From Asterias rubens (taxonomy: Eukaryota; Echinodermata; Asteroidea; Forcipulatida; Asteriidae): 64,000 bases of DNA. The DNA lies in the NCBI RefSeq assembly GCF_902459465.1, contig NC_047066.1, forward strand, positions 20,835,047 through 20,899,046, in the 5' to 3' direction. This document shows positions 45,101-56,400 of the stretch, one piece after another. The translations under genes were made by a program, and so were the position numbers. The notes beneath the pieces were generated by a model, which saw nothing but the letters and a program-made list of their open reading frames with translations, ran no database searches and had not been told where the DNA came from. Numbering within the stretch: position 1 is the stretch's first letter; every line of letters starts with the position of its first letter.

Positions 45101-46283
45101 ATACCAGCAGATACTTTCAAAATTTGGTTATTTGTTAAGCTATGGCCTTACAATAAAAATAATTGTATTTTTTTACACCGGTTGCTTTTTGTGTATTTTG
45201 TTTCCAGATTTAGTCTCTGACGTGACAGTGGCCAAGCAGGGATACCCCAGAATGGCTGTCGCTGCATGCTTCGGTGGACCCCTCTTCAGTATCCTTTCTA
45301 ATCATCATCTAATGAAGAAGTGTTTAAACTTAGTAAATTTACGCGTATCGCATTCAATACATATCAACACTCATGTAAAAACTTTAAAGGAACATTACAG
45401 AATTGGTTTTGCTAGCAAACAAGTTGCTGGCAGTGTAAGCACTTTATGTAATCTACCATATACATAAACTGACAAACCTGTAGAAGTTCGAGATCGATCG
45501 GTCATCTGGGTCACTAGAGAATAGTGAAAAAACGATTACAAATTTTGCATTGCATCAAAGCCAAAACAAAAATGAATAAAACGCTCACAGATCGATAAAC
45601 TCCAAACGCGAAGTTAGATTAAATGTGAAATTTCAGACAGAAATATTTCAAGGGATGTTTCCTACTGTCATCATCATTACACTGTGATCTTCACGAGTTT
45701 TGTTTCTTACCAATTCTGTAACGTTCCTTTAAGCCTTGGATTGTATTTGAGATTGTGATTCTTTAACTAAACAATTTCAGATATGCTTTTAGGTATCGGG
45801 ATCTCATGTACTATAGCATGCATCAAAAATGGTGGTACCTTCCATGTAAGTATCAGATGAATGTGTTAATACATCCAAAGGCTCCCCCAAATTATGTCCT
45901 TACCCCTATCTACAAACCCCCCCCCCCAAAGTGTCCAATGGCTTTACGTTGTAGCCCCTCACCTTAAATTGGGCTTCCTGCCTTGTGATGTAAGGTGATC
46001 TCTCATGAAACAAAATGATTAAAATGAAATGAAAAATTGATCCACATGAGTTTTTATTAAAAAAAAAAAAAATAAGATTATTTTTTTTCGTTTACAGCTA
46101 AGTACGAACACACTTCAGTTTGTCCTGTCTGGAGGTCTGGCTGCCAGCCTCTTCTTCTCCTTGTTCTTCATGGTGGCAACCCGGTTCCATGCTAGTCGAG
46201 TATATGGGATCTGTCTGTATGTTTTGTACTTCGTCTTTCTTGCGGTCGCTATTCTCACTGAGACAAGGGTCATCAAATGGTGA
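33189..46283 (+). CDS. SLC8B1: Mitochondrial-type sodium/calcium exchanger SLC8B1 (NCLX), 17 exons, 680 residues
   Basis: Exons: 33189-33383, 34231-34383, 36073-36125, 38854-38911, 39553-39664, 40216-40383, 40535-40657, 41115-41243, 41391-41513, 42569-42756, 43076-43208, 43832-43953, 44559-44636, 44951-45026, 45208-45288, 45781-45845, 46098-46283; total 681 codons. The protein exchanges sodium (or lithium) for calcium, in mammals mainly across the inner mitochondrial membrane. Alpha repeat 1 (residues 154-170) reads GVTFLAFGNGAPDIFSA with N162 and D166. Alpha repeat 2 (about 555-602) reads LLAWGNSIGD...AKQGYPRMA with N567 and D571. These are the ion-coordinating positions of the family. An N-terminal hydrophobic segment and the conserved CxFIRxxxDC...YLEFxHC ectodomain precede repeat 1. 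The central hydrophilic loop (about 265-435) is longer than in the human protein (584 residues). Two introns have U12-type signals. Confidence 0.95.
35560..35706. repeat. 150-bp inverted-repeat element, orientation 2
   Basis: This is the reverse complement, nearly base for base, of 14345-14490, including the AGTCTGCTGCC arm and the AACAATGG centre. It lies in intron 2 of SLC8B1. Confidence 0.82.
36446..36833. repeat. Palindromic MITE in SLC8B1 intron 3
   Basis: Left arm TTAAAGGAACACATTGCCTT, then GATCGGACGAGTTGGTC, pairs with GACCAACTCGACCGATCC and AAGGCAACGTGTTC at the right. The two halves mirror each other along nearly the full 388 bp. The centre (36617-36680) is an almost perfect palindrome with arms of about 31 bases containing CACGGTCGGTCATTTATGGG. 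Confidence 0.88.
38912..39552 (+). other. U12-type AT-AC intron of SLC8B1 (intron 4)
   Basis: The donor is ATATCCTTT, the exact U12 AT-AC consensus, directly after codon GTC. The acceptor is TTTTCTTAC. The branch-site consensus TTCCTTAAC lies at 39534-39542, about 11 bases from the AC end, inside the U12 spacing window. No GT-AG alternative preserves both the frame and the conserved NIV-GVTFLAFGNG junction. The intron also carries a tRNA-like SINE. Confidence 0.9.
39365..39455 (-). repeat. tRNA(Leu/Ser)-like SINE head
   Basis: On the minus strand GTCATGGCCAAGCGGTTAAG carries an A box (TGGCCAAGCGG), followed by a long variable-type region and a perfect B box (GGGTTCGAATCCC). It ends near GTCGTGACA. 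The acceptor stem pairs (TGTCATG/CGTGACA), but the anticodon arm is irregular. A decayed relative lies at 42446-42535. It could be a tRNA pseudogene or SINE; I favour SINE because of the shared flanking sequence. Confidence 0.6.
39686..39835. repeat. GGGTGCGTTCG-ended element, copy 1
   Basis: GGGTGCGTTCGATTATGTTCC, CGGTCTGCCCCTG, AATAGCTTTGACGTCATTCC and AGGGGCTCACCCAGGTCA also occur at 41640-41765. The GC-rich interior stands out from the surrounding intron. The end motif recalls hAT-type MITEs, but a target duplication was not confirmed. Confidence 0.6.
40685..41060 (-). repeat. Decayed tRNA-like SINE in SLC8B1 intron 7
   Basis: ATATAGCGCTTTATCACACC, TATAGCACCTTGTAGGG and GTGGCACAATATGCAGCCAA match 42255-42320. 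A tRNA-like region (CAACAGGATTTGAACTTGCA, opposite strand) is followed by a GCCATCCAGCCCTA word. It appears to be the same family as 42255-42535. Confidence 0.5.
41640..41765. repeat. GGGTGCGTTCG-ended element, copy 2
   Basis: It matches the copy at 39686-39835 over most of its length (AATAGCTTTGACGTCATTCC, AGGGGCTCACC, AGTGCCCTGCTTGTGGA). It is inserted within another repeat whose GAACCGTT-type sequence resumes on the right. Confidence 0.6.
41787..42112. repeat. Large inverted repeat of the GGTTCTTTTCAGAACC family
   Basis: The left side (ACTATCTCTAATGAGTTGGG, GTTCTGAAAAGAACCG, CAACGTTTCGATCAGTATGC, TCTGATCGTCTTCTGGAGAA) is mirrored on the right. Inner arms are reiterated, with two extra CGTCTTCTGGAGAAAA copies. 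Fragments of the family lie near 27360-27455, 42820-43030, 49550-49610, 49990-50080 and 51485-51605. Confidence 0.78.
42255..42535 (-). repeat. tRNA-like SINE, diverged, in SLC8B1 intron 9
   Basis: On the minus strand a tRNA-like head (GTCATGGCTGAGCGATTAAA, B box GGGTTCGAGTCC, GTCGTGACA) is followed by a body sharing GTGGCACAATATACAGCCAA and TATATAGCACCATAATGG with 40685-41060. Confidence 0.6.
43226..43335. repeat. MITE family A, left-end fragment, in SLC8B1 intron 11
   Basis: It begins TTAAGGGCACTAGACACTT and runs through TATTACTCAAAATATATTTC and GGAGAGCTGTTGATAG to AACATTGTGAGGA. The rest is absent. Confidence 0.7.
43358..43755 (+). repeat. Three degenerate tandem copies of the exon 12 acceptor region of SLC8B1
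   Basis: Blocks at about 43358-43488, 43489-43645 and 43646-43755 each contain CAGGTGCAGCTGCAA-like sequence, a pyrimidine tract (CTCTCCTGTACACAG type) and the first bases of exon 12 (ATATATCCAGGGTRTTGGTA type); the real exon forms the fourth unit at 43832. Copy 1 keeps an AG (43435-43436) and a following donor CAG|GTGAAT at 43488, enclosing 51 bases in the right phase (TSRVLVGDFLFSHFLS). Copy 2 keeps AG but reaches a stop. Copy 3 has lost the AG (CACCG). Confidence 0.85.
44240..44310. repeat. Fragment of the CCCAGTTCATACTTCCTGC element
   Basis: TAAAGCCCAGTTCATACTTCC, TGCAAATGCTAATGG and ATGTTGACGTCACAACTTCG match one end of the complete element at 47267-47458. Confidence 0.6.
45289..45780 (+). 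other. U12-type GT-AG intron of SLC8B1 (intron 15)
   Basis: The donor GTATCCTTT matches the U12 GT-AG consensus exactly. TTCTTTAAC at 45759-45767 differs from the U12 branch consensus by one base and lies about 14 bases before the AG. The flanking codons (GGPLF-N-MLLGIG) are the conserved alpha repeat 2, so the junction is secure. A TTAA-flanked MITE occupies 45384-45732, that is, most of the intron. Confidence 0.85.
45384..45732. repeat. TTAA-flanked MITE inside the U12 intron
   Basis: Termini TTAAAGGAACATTACAGAAT and ATTCTGTAACGTTCCTTTAA match with one difference. It has no coding capacity, and the interior differs from family A. It leaves about 95 and 48 bases of original intron on the two sides. 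Confidence 0.85.
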
Positions 46284-47266
46284 TACACAAAGGTACAATT
46301 ATAACTAAATGTTTTATTTTTTTGATGAACACAAATTTATATTTTTTGGAAATTTTATAATGGTTTGTTTCTTATTTGATGACAGCTTTTAGTGGTTGTT
46401 AAAACCACTGGACTATATTGGTAATTACTCAAAGTAATTGCTAGCATAAAACATTGTGAGAAACAATGTATATAAAATGTACTCTTCGAAAAAGAGGTAT
46501 TTTATCACTCAAATATAAAAAGACTTCAGGCTTGAAGCCTTTTCTGAAAGCATTATTAATACTGTTTTTTGGACAATTACTACAGGTGTCCATTGCCTTT
46601 AGCACTGTTGGTTATCAATTGATGTTGATGGAAAACAACTCCCCAAAGCAAGAGAGAATTGTACTCTTGTCAGTTTGAAATGTTGATGTTGCATAGCAAT
46701 GCAATTGTCACATGTGTTCGTATGGGCTCCAGTTTTAAATTATCACATTGCGTACTTTGGTACTTTGTTACTATGCTTTTGCATTAAGAGACAATAGTAA
46801 ATGTTTAACTTATATGAATTTATTCTATTTTCCCAGTGAAGTAGTGCATTTAAAATCAAGTGTGTAACGAACATTGTCTATTTTTTATATGGGCAGCAAT
46901 TAAATGTATTTGATTCATATATCTTTTATATTAGATTGTATATATAACAGTAACTATTCTATCGCAAAATGCTGTGTATTCAAAAATGCATTCCTAACTC
47001 AAAATGAGGTTGATGTAAATTTAAATTTTGAACAATGTATTATTGACAAACTATTTTTGATAAAGATTAATCACTACTATTTCTATTTTAAGTTTATGTT
47101 TTTAATTCTTTTCAGTTTTTTTTTAATGGTAATCGCAATTCTTGTCAGTCTCTTTTAATAGTAATCGCAATATGTTTAATATATTGATTCTCGTGTACAA
47201 TCTGATTGGCAAGCCATGCCTAGTTCACACAAGCTGGCTCCACCTATTACAAATTGGCGACTATCA
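46284..47266. other. 3' region of SLC8B1
   Basis: AT-rich non-coding DNA follows the TGA stop. It holds a rearranged family A MITE (46399-46601: TTAAAACCACTGGAC to GGTGTCCATTGCCTTTA). I see no clear AATAAA, and no other gene. Confidence 0.4.
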
Positions 47267-47458
47267 TAAAGCCTGGTTCATACTTCCTGCGAATGCGAAT
47301 GCGATACAAATGTTGACGCCACAAATTCGCAACGAATAATTCACCGGAGCCTTGCTCAACTCTCTTACGAAAATGGCAACGAAGGCAGAGTTGTGATGTC
47401 CAATTCATGTCATTTTCGCATCGCATTCGCATTCGCAGGATGTATGAACTGGGCTTTA
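47267..47458. repeat. Complete inverted-repeat element with GCATTCGCATTCGCAGGA ends
   Basis: Left arm TAAAGCCTGGTTCATACTTC, then CTGCGAATGCGAATGCGAT, is mirrored at the right as ATCGCATTCGCATTCGCAG, then GATGTATGAACTGGGCTTTA. Length is about 190 bp with no frame. Confidence 0.85.
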
Positions 47459-47959
47459 CGGCAAAGCTCCATTAAAGAAAGTTGTTAGAACAAAAACATC
47501 CTTTTCATCTGACAACTAACACCTGTTATCTCGATGCATTTCCTTTAATTCCTAACAGTGAATTTACAGTGGGTCTGCTGACTGCCTTAGGCAAATTAAC
47601 TGCTTATTCATTAAGTTTAATGAACCTGTTGAAATGATAATACATTAATGCAAATGCTGGCATTTGCTTTATTCAGCAATCTTGAGTTAATATAATTAAT
47701 ATTTCTCTCAAATCCAGTACTTTTTTTACACAGATTTTATAAGTCTTGTTTTAGTGTTGTGCTTTGTATTCAAACGGCATTATGTTTTGGTTACATGGAG
47801 CTTATGGAAGTGAGAATCATGTACAATCTTAACCTGTTTATGAAAACAAAGGGTATGTTTCGACAAAAGTGATAAGTTTGAATGGAAAAGTTACCTCCTA
47901 ATTGACAGCACAGCTTCTTGGTGTTTGGTGTTTAGTACAAAAACAATTAGCCTTTCTGA

Positions 47960-48200
47960 GATATAAGATAAGATAAGATAGGAACTTTATTATCACACAC
48001 TGGGGAAACTGGCCTTGATTCAAACAATACAGAAAAAACACTAAAAGATTTAGAACAATAAATTTAATTATAATAATAATAACATGCATTTATATAGCAC
48101 TAAATACAGGGTTTTTAAGCGCTGAAACATAAAACATAAATATACAGATTGAAGAAACAATTAAGTATGAATATTAAGTATAAACATATGTTAAAGGTAG
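47960..48200. repeat. Pentamer-tailed repeat remnant
   Basis: A (AAGAT)n/GATAA run is followed by GGAACTTTATTATCACACAC and then ATTTATATAGCACTAAATAC. A similar design with a (AATTC)n run and CATCTTTATATATCCCAAAA lies at 52165-52260. Short pentamer tails next to conserved sequence suggest 3' ends of reversed non-LTR elements. Confidence 0.5.
47986..47991 (-). terminator. Candidate polyadenylation signal of the CXorf65 homologue
   Basis: On the minus strand GATAATAAAGTTCC contains AATAAA, about 690 bases past the stop. It lies in repeat sequence, so the assignment is weak. Confidence 0.2.
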
Positions 48201-48676
48201 GATTATAAAGATTCATAGCAATTAATTATACAATGTTAAATATTCACAAGAGAAGTCCTTAAAACTTACAAATCAGAAAACCTCAGCTACTTAAAATTAT
48301 TGTATGGTGAACACCATAGGAGTACATCATTTGGTTTAGATGTTTTAACACTACATATAAAGTGTGGACCTGAGAACATAAGTCCACATCATGTAGGGAC
48401 TTGAAACACTATGTGGACTTACACATGTCCACACAGTATTATTTACAGTGTTGAAGAATAGGATTTTTCCTTATGTGCACAGAGCAAAGGAATGTCAACA
48501 GGCTGACTGCAACACAGATGTGTGTGTGTATACAGACAGGTTTACCCAAACCAACCAATGCAATTAAAATGTGTCCACCCCATCTCAACCGATTAGAGTG
48601 AATTTAAATCTAAAACTTTACGGGAAGATTATATAAACAAATAAATAAACAAACAAACAAGCACTCATCATCGGTG

Positions 48677-51600
48677 TTATCGCTTCTTGGCTCCTGACGA
48701 GTTGCTCTTGGGCCGGGTACCCTTGACGTTCTTAGGGATTTTGCGCCTAACACTGCTCCATTGTGATTCCTTGCGTCGGACCGTGGGTCTGGACAAGTCC
48801 TGAAGCCGACCTACAGTAGGAGGATTTGATTGAGAACTTAGTAAAATATGGCATATTTTTACCATCCCTAGTCAAACTCACTTTAAATGATTAATTTTTT
48901 TGTTTATTATAGCAAACAAATAAGAATTTTTAAATAATGACCTTTTTAAAAACTAGTGTTTTGGACTTTGGTTTCAGTTGTTTTCAAAGCCGGCATTTTT
49001 CGGCATAGAAATTCAAAATGGCGGTCAATGCCCTTTTGGTGCGCACTTTTATTTTGTCAAGCAAATGCACGAAGAGCTGTTTTATTTGCGATTTTTGCAA
49101 GTTATTCTCCAAGAGAAATAACCTTTTTTTCTAGTGGCCTTGGAGTGCGAATTCTCCCCTGCCTGTTAACAGTTTATGGTATTGTTTGGATGCAATTTCC
49201 ATTTGTTCTGCTGAGCCATAGTCTTTTCTCGATACCCCAGGGTTTGCCCATACACTCCCCATGGTTCTCACAGCCATACTTTGATTAACTATTCATAAAG
49301 TTGATTCATTTTGATTGATTTTATTGAGCATTTTTTCCCCAACGGGAAGATAACCGGAGATTGTGGAACACTCTATCAATGCATCCGGGTATATACTTGT
49401 TTTGCACCTGCGCGCTTTATTATGACGCTGCAAAATTGATTACTATACATGTACCTGTTATCTTACATGTAGTGAGTATTAATTGTTCATAGCAACAGAG
49501 TCCAGCGTTCTACTGAATACGATCGGAACATCCTGATCGAAACAATAACTTGTCAACACCGGTTCTTTTCAGAACAAACACTACTCAAAGAGATACATTT
49601 GCAAATATCACCTTATCATTACTTTCATTTTGTAAAACTTTAAGTTTGGTTTAATCATCGTAAAAAATGTCAGTTCATTTCATAACGATTTTGTTTATTG
49701 GTTGGTCACAAAGTGTGGGGTTAAGGTTGTGAACGTTTTAAAATGCCTTAATTGTATTATGTTTGTCTGAAAATGCAAGTTGTACTATAGATAACTTTAT
49801 TATTATCACATTCTGAAACCAGTGTTCAATGAAGACAGTACATTATTGCATTTCTTTTTAACGTACACATAAATATTGAACGGTGAAATTGTTTGGTCAG
49901 GTTTAAACTCCAATGCATTAATTGACGTTTAAAACAATTTGTGAGCTTTATTTTGCTTGTTAAACGTTTATCATATTAGAATATAGAAAGACAGTTCTCT
50001 AAAAGAACAAACTCTACAAACACGGAAGTATACAAACACGATGTTTCCGCAAACCAAATATTGATACCTCACCACGCAATGCCTCAAATTATATCTAAGG
50101 ATGTATTTACTTGATAGTTCTGGGTAGTTTTTCTCCGGTTCGTTAATGAGCAGCGTGTACTTGGTAGGATCATCATTTTTCCCTTCTGTGAGACGTAAAA
50201 AAAGGGAACAAATTAGAGACGGAAAGGTCGTTGGTATACACAAAACGATTTCAGAACGAAACTTTTTCTATAGTTCCCTTGTCTTGGCCAATCAAACATG
50301 TTGGCTTGAATACTGGGTAGACAGAAACTAGTGGAACCTTGAGTTAATTTTCAAATTCATTGTTAACCAAGCGTTTGTCATTTACGAATTTGTTTTTGAA
50401 TATTTCTACTCTGCCAGTTACTTACTCTCTACTTTGATGAGCCAGTATGTTTCTCTTCCGTCGAGGTAGACATTGGCGTAAGATTGCAAGTTATCTGCAA
50501 GTCGTTTCACATTACCCGATGCGTCCGATAAATCTAAAATAACTGCCAGAATAATATCAAAAATCATTGGAATATTGTATCTCACCTTTCTTGCCACTTT
50601 ACATGCCTCTGTTATAATTATGTTACCTGTTCATGTGTGTTGTGTTGCGTTGCCGTTTTAGCCTTCATAAAAGACTCTTGTGTCGAACCGTCTGGCCATT
50701 TCTAGTTAAAACTATTCTTTGCAAGATTGTAGTTTTTATAACATTCATTCATGGAGGTAGATTCAATTGATCACATTTATAATATATCACCGCAAAAGAA
50801 GTACTCCCTGTGTGATGTAACAGAATTCCATATAACGTTCCAATATGAGATCACTTTGCCTTTTCCGCAGTGCTCGATATAGATAAAAGGGCATTCTTAA
50901 CCAATTTGTTGTTGTTTTAAATATTTAAAAAATAAGTGAAATTATATAACATATTTTTTATCTCGCAAAAACAAATAGGATCATGGAAGCCAAATCCAAA
51001 TAATGTATTATAATAGTATAGTTTCCATTACCACTGCATGGGCCTATATTTTCTATCTGAACATTGTACTCACCATTTTCGTCATCAATATTACACTTGT
51101 TGCGTATACACTCCAGCAGAATCAAACAGTTGCAGTATGGGTTGAATATCCGCTGGTCATTATCTATTACATCAAAATAATAACATTTTGTTAACAAATT
51201 GTTTTAAGAAATAATTTTGACTTTGAACTTCTTTAGAACAATTGTTCGTGGACCATCTCAAATCATACCTATATCCCTGGCCGATACTTTATGCACCATT
51301 TGTTGTCTTTAAATGTCATGGTTGTAAAGATAATTGCATACTCAGTCGAAAATAGTCGAAACGCTAGTCGAAACGTTGAGACCAATTCAAGAACTTACTA
51401 TGCAGTAGTGCAGCTAATTATGATCCTATAAGCTAAAGTAGTGGTCCGAACCTATTTTCTATACCATCCACCCGGGACAAAAAAGCAGGACAGTTCTTTT
51501 TAGAACTGAGAAGTCGCCCGAACACCCTACTCCGCGGTAGTAGAATAAAGAAAGACAGTTCTCTAAGAACAAACTCTACCTGGCAATACACACACGGTGT

Positions 51601-53401
51601 TACCGCAAAATATATATTAATTGCATACTACTTAATTTATTTCCTTTGTTTATAACAAATTCTTGGGATGGCATGTGCTCCAGAGAGGGATATCTTTATG
51701 AGAAGGGAAAGAGCTTTTTTTTTATAGGGAGATTCTTGAAGATGAGCATTCTGTCTGACCACACTGGCGGATCTCTCAGAACCAACTCTGTACCCGCAAG
51801 TTTACTGTGGGGTCGTTCAAAGGATAGTTTTCCTCGCCCTCAACTTTGAAAAACTCAATTCTAATGAACTCCATTCTGAATCCAAGGCATGTTGAGATCG
51901 ATTCACTAAACAAACTGTGTGTTTTCAAAAGATGATTTATTCGTGTACAGTGAATAATTCAAATGTATTCAAATTGTGTATAATATAAGAAGCTGGGATC
52001 CTACTATGATGATTCGTAAAAGGGAATGCAGTATTATCGTAGAGTTTGCCTTGCAGTTAATAATTCAAATTGTACAACATTAATAATAAATTTATGACTT
52101 GTTATGGGCTTGGCACAAGGGGATGCCTGAGGCCAGGCTACACCCATTGTCAATGAGTGGGCATGGTGGAGCTCAATTCAATTCAATTCAATTCATCTTT
52201 ATATATCCCAAAAGGGTATTGCAAATTATGGCATACATGGTAAAATACATTGGAACGTTTAAGAATGGGCTATGAAAGAACCATGACCCAATTTAATACA
52301 GATGCTTAGTCACAAGGTAAACTAGAACAACAAAATTGTGCCTACCAGAATAAGGTTACCAGCCAAACTATCATATCACATGTATAATTAGAGCTCAGTA
52401 CCATGCAACAACTTGGCTGAACCGTTTGTTTGAGTATAATGGGTGGGTGGTGAAAGAAAGACCATTGTATAGAAGCAAACTATACCTGGATGCTCAAAGC
52501 TCGTGCATGCTCCACCAAGTGATCATAAGATTCACACAGGGGCGTAAAAGGGGTGGGGCAGGGGTGTGGTCGATGTGTCCACACCCAAACCAGTGCATAT
52601 CCATGCTGGTTGCACCAACATGTCAAAACAACCATTCAACTCAATGTGGTCCGGTATAAACGCACATAATATCGTCTTCTGATGCAGCTATGTAGGCGGG
52701 GGAGACAAAAACTAGATCGATAGGGGATGTTGTCCGTAAGTGTAAGCCCATTAAACGTTCAAACATCGACTGCCCGTTCGGCCATTGTCCCTCCTCGTCC
52801 AAGTCACTTCAAGGAGCTATTGTAGTCAGTTGTTGTTTTGTGTCCAAAGAATTTGTTCAATAAAAGTCATCTTGGGTTGCTGGCAGTTTTACGGTTCGAT
52901 CTTTTTTATTTATAGAACCACGGTCCACTTAATGGTATGTATTGACAGGGGTGTTGTGTACACAACATGGTGCCCTGTAGAAAGTTATTGTAAGTAACAA
53001 TAGAGGGACATTTCTAATTTCGGAAAATTCGGCATAAGAAGCGTTGGGGAGAGTATAGCTTTGGTTTGGATTCTACATGTTGTTAAAGTGTGTGAAAAAA
53101 AGGCCTGGAGAAATATTACACTGTTGGGTTTTTGAACGACTTTGCGGCCACCCCCCCCCCCGAGCTCCATATCACCACTTAATGCACAACCTCCACACGC
53201 GGAAATCAACGAAATACAAACATTGGCAATCGTTGAGCTTATAACATCACAACACTGTTCCTTGTTCACACTAACCGACCTTTCCCCCATACAGATAAAT
53301 AATAAATAGTATATAAATAAATAAAGCACAAACATTACGTAATGAAGATAAATAAATTGAGTTTAAATCTTACCTCCAAATTTCACCGTAATAAAAGTCA
53401 T
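48677..53401 (-). CDS. CXorf65 homologue (5 exons, 147 residues)
   Basis: Exons in transcript order: 53374-53401, 51074-51163, 50426-50542, 50111-50185, 48677-48810; all GT-AG, and the sum is exactly 148 codons. The protein begins MTFITVKFGDNDQRIFNPYC, has NCLILLECIRNKC, then DLSDASGNVKRLAD and YANVYLDGRETYWLIKVE, and ends in a basic tail (RRKIPKNVKGTRPKSNSSGAKKR). The order beta-strand opener, NPxCxxxxLLxxIR, DLxDxxGxxKxL, YAxxxLxxRxTYxxxKVE is the pattern I recall for CXorf65 proteins, filed in Pfam under the misleading name putative interleukin-2 receptor gamma chain. There is no signal peptide or membrane helix, so a cytokine-receptor role is not supported. Function is unknown; the fold looks ubiquitin-like at the N terminus (inference). 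The first intron is 2.2 kb. Confidence 0.85.
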
Positions 53402-56400
53402 CTTTTTTGTTGAATACCGGTACCCCCACTCACAAAAGAAGATGAACCAACTGTTTTTAAAAAGTCACAGCATGGTGCAGGTATAGTTTTTCCGTCAAAA
53501 AAAAATTCCAGGTGCCTCTTTGATCAAGTATCAATATTTTCCCTTAGATTCCAAGGGGGCTAAGGCGTAACTTTCCCCGGTGCCTTGGAGTGGCGACTCG
53601 GTCCTCGTAATAAGATGTTTCCACACAGAATCCCGTAGGCCTACAGCTAGTTGTATTACCTTTTTCACTAATGACTGCTAAAGTAAAGAAAAATCCACCC
53701 TTAACACAGTCACCAGCCTCGGGCTCCAACAACACAATGAAGGACATCAATATCCTGTCGCACTGTACATCTAGACCTGCCTTCATTTATCAATAATTCA
53801 GATAAAATTGTTGAAGGACTGTTGCCCCCAAATCGCCGCACCTAAATGGGAGATAAGACCGGTCAGACATTCCGTAGTCGCAAATACGCGTGAAGTGGTC
53901 ACAAAAATAACTTGGTCTGAAAACACCTCACTTTACCGCTGATAAGTGTTTATTTAGGCCGTTAGGTGAGCGTGTAACAGGCTTTTAAAGTGACGTATAG
54001 CCCCATGAAGAGACCTCATTGCAGCGACCTGGAACTTGACAACAGACAACAGAGTCAAGTGGTTGCTGTACAGAGGTGTTGCACCTTTTGTTATGTCCGT
54101 CAGTGTTAGCTCGGGTTTGATTAGTACCATTGAAGTGTTTAGAACCCAACCAACGACACTTCCGCTTGGTGGTGGTAACCCAGTTGTTACAGTCATCCGT
54201 TAAATTTTTCCAGGAGGTGCGAGATCCCTTTGGGCTCTCACCCATTGAGGGATTCTTTGTCGTCTTATGCAGCAGCGTCCAGGCGGACACGATTGCATAT
54301 GCAAAACCGTCCGGCGGACATTATTGCATATTGCATGGCGGACATTATTGCATATTGCATATGCAATAATGTCTTCCGGATAGTATTGCATAGAGGACAT
54401 AATTGCATGCGACAGGGGCAGACCGTTCTCTTTGGTTTCATATGGGTGGCTTTGTGAGATAATCTTCAATCTGCACTCTACAACTACAACCACAGAGGTG
54501 TATGATTACTCGGTCGGTGAACAAACTTGTTTTATATTTGTACTGAACAATGTTTGTACTTTGATTTCACTGAGTTTATTTATCAGGGATAGGGTAGGCC
54601 TACACACAAATAAATAAAGAAAAAACCCCATTATGAACCATTACTGAACTTAAATATTATTCCAAATATGACCCATTATTAAAAAAAATACTCATAAAGT
54701 CTCTCATTAGTCTTTCGGCAGTAAATCCTGGCCCCAAAACGTCAGTGATTGATAGTGGATAGTGCACTCTACGCTCAGATGAAAATTACTACAGGGCGCC
54801 CTCTTACGGTATGATCTAACCAGTTTGACTGGCTCGCACTATTGTCTTGAGTTAAGACTATCTTGGCAGGTGTGCCATCAAGATTGTTGGTAGAGCGCCC
54901 TCACTAAAGTGTACTGTTTCATGTATGATTTTAAAGTGGGTCGGCACTGTATCGCCTTGTGTAAACACTTTTTCATACCAATGTTTTATCATCTCACTGA
55001 AAAGATTACGTAAGAGAAACTCATATCTGTTAGCCCATGCCATCATTAGCAACTGTATTTTTATTTTATTAGCCTCTTGCAACTGTTACAAAACATGCTA
55101 CTTAAACATTGGATGAAACAGCCGTCGCGTCGTAATTAAACTGATCATGCGCAATCCTTCGACTGCACACACACACACAACTCTGTCATGTCTGTATGAA
55201 AACTACTGCTGAACTACACCACGTTTGTTGTGAAAACGAAGGAAGACCCATGTGCGAAGCACTCCTAAGGTAGGTTTCTTAACTATTTCTCCTAGTACTT
55301 TTGTTTGAATAGCATTTTCTTTACTTTTAAGGGTGTTTTCATTAATATTTTGAGATACAAAAGGGATTACGAGGTCCGCCAGTTTATTTTGCTTTTTTTG
55401 TACTGCGCACTGTCGGGTTCTCTGTGTGGGTGCACAATTGATTGAGACAACTCGACCCTGTTGAGCAAGGTCTGTTTTGTGCAAATTTTGGGGCATTCAT
55501 TCAAGGGATGGATTTTATTTGAGAGATTTCCCTATCCTGCCACCATCTTTTAGGTCATTTAGTTACCAAACAAAGGAAAGTATGAATGTTTTGTGTGTTT
55601 GGACTAAGGTTGGACTTGCACCACTGTTGCACTTTTAATTTGGTAACTAAAAAAAATAGTGAAAAGATGGTGGCAGGATTATGGATACGGAAATCTTTCA
55701 AAAACCGTAACATGTTATGAGTGAATATTTTAAGTAATTTAATTATTATGATATGGAAAATTTCCCAAGTTGAATACATAAATAAATAGCCTTTTTATTT
55801 TTTATTTTGTTAAATTGTAAATGTAATGTTTGACAAAAAAGGCCTTCATTTTAATTTGTACACTGACTGGCTGCGACACAGACTCTCTCACTCTCAGTAA
55901 TCCAAGTTGAGTGGGCGGTATGTAAACTGTGTTTGTCAATTTTACTACATGTTAGTGTTTTACACTACTCCTAGAACTATGAGGTTCGTTCAGCTACCGT
56001 CTCGAGACGATAGTCGAAACTAACCGCATAGGGATAGTTCTAGGAGTATTTTTACTCTATCCACACAGAACACAAGTCTACAAATCCAACACAAGTATGG
56101 ATAAAATATTAATGAAGAAAACAGTTGACCCCCCATCAAATGCTCAAATCATTCATTGATTAGTTTAATAGCAGTGTGTTTTTGTGATCCCCAAGTTTTC
56201 ATTTGGATCCATATTTCGTTGTTCCTTGTAACACAAATAATAACATACAAACTGGTTTTGGTCATAGGCCATGTTTTAGTAATTTGTCACAAAATGACTA
56301 GCGCAATTGGGGCAGACGGATTCAAATGCCCCCCCCCCAGTCCCATATAAATTTATTTCCTGATGGCTGAGTGAAATTGCACCCACACTACATCTTAAAG

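Noticed and set aside
53544-54290. Minus-strand frames of 80-101 codons upstream of the CXorf65 homologue
   Set aside because: No domain, no splice sites, and part overlaps a family B element remnant.
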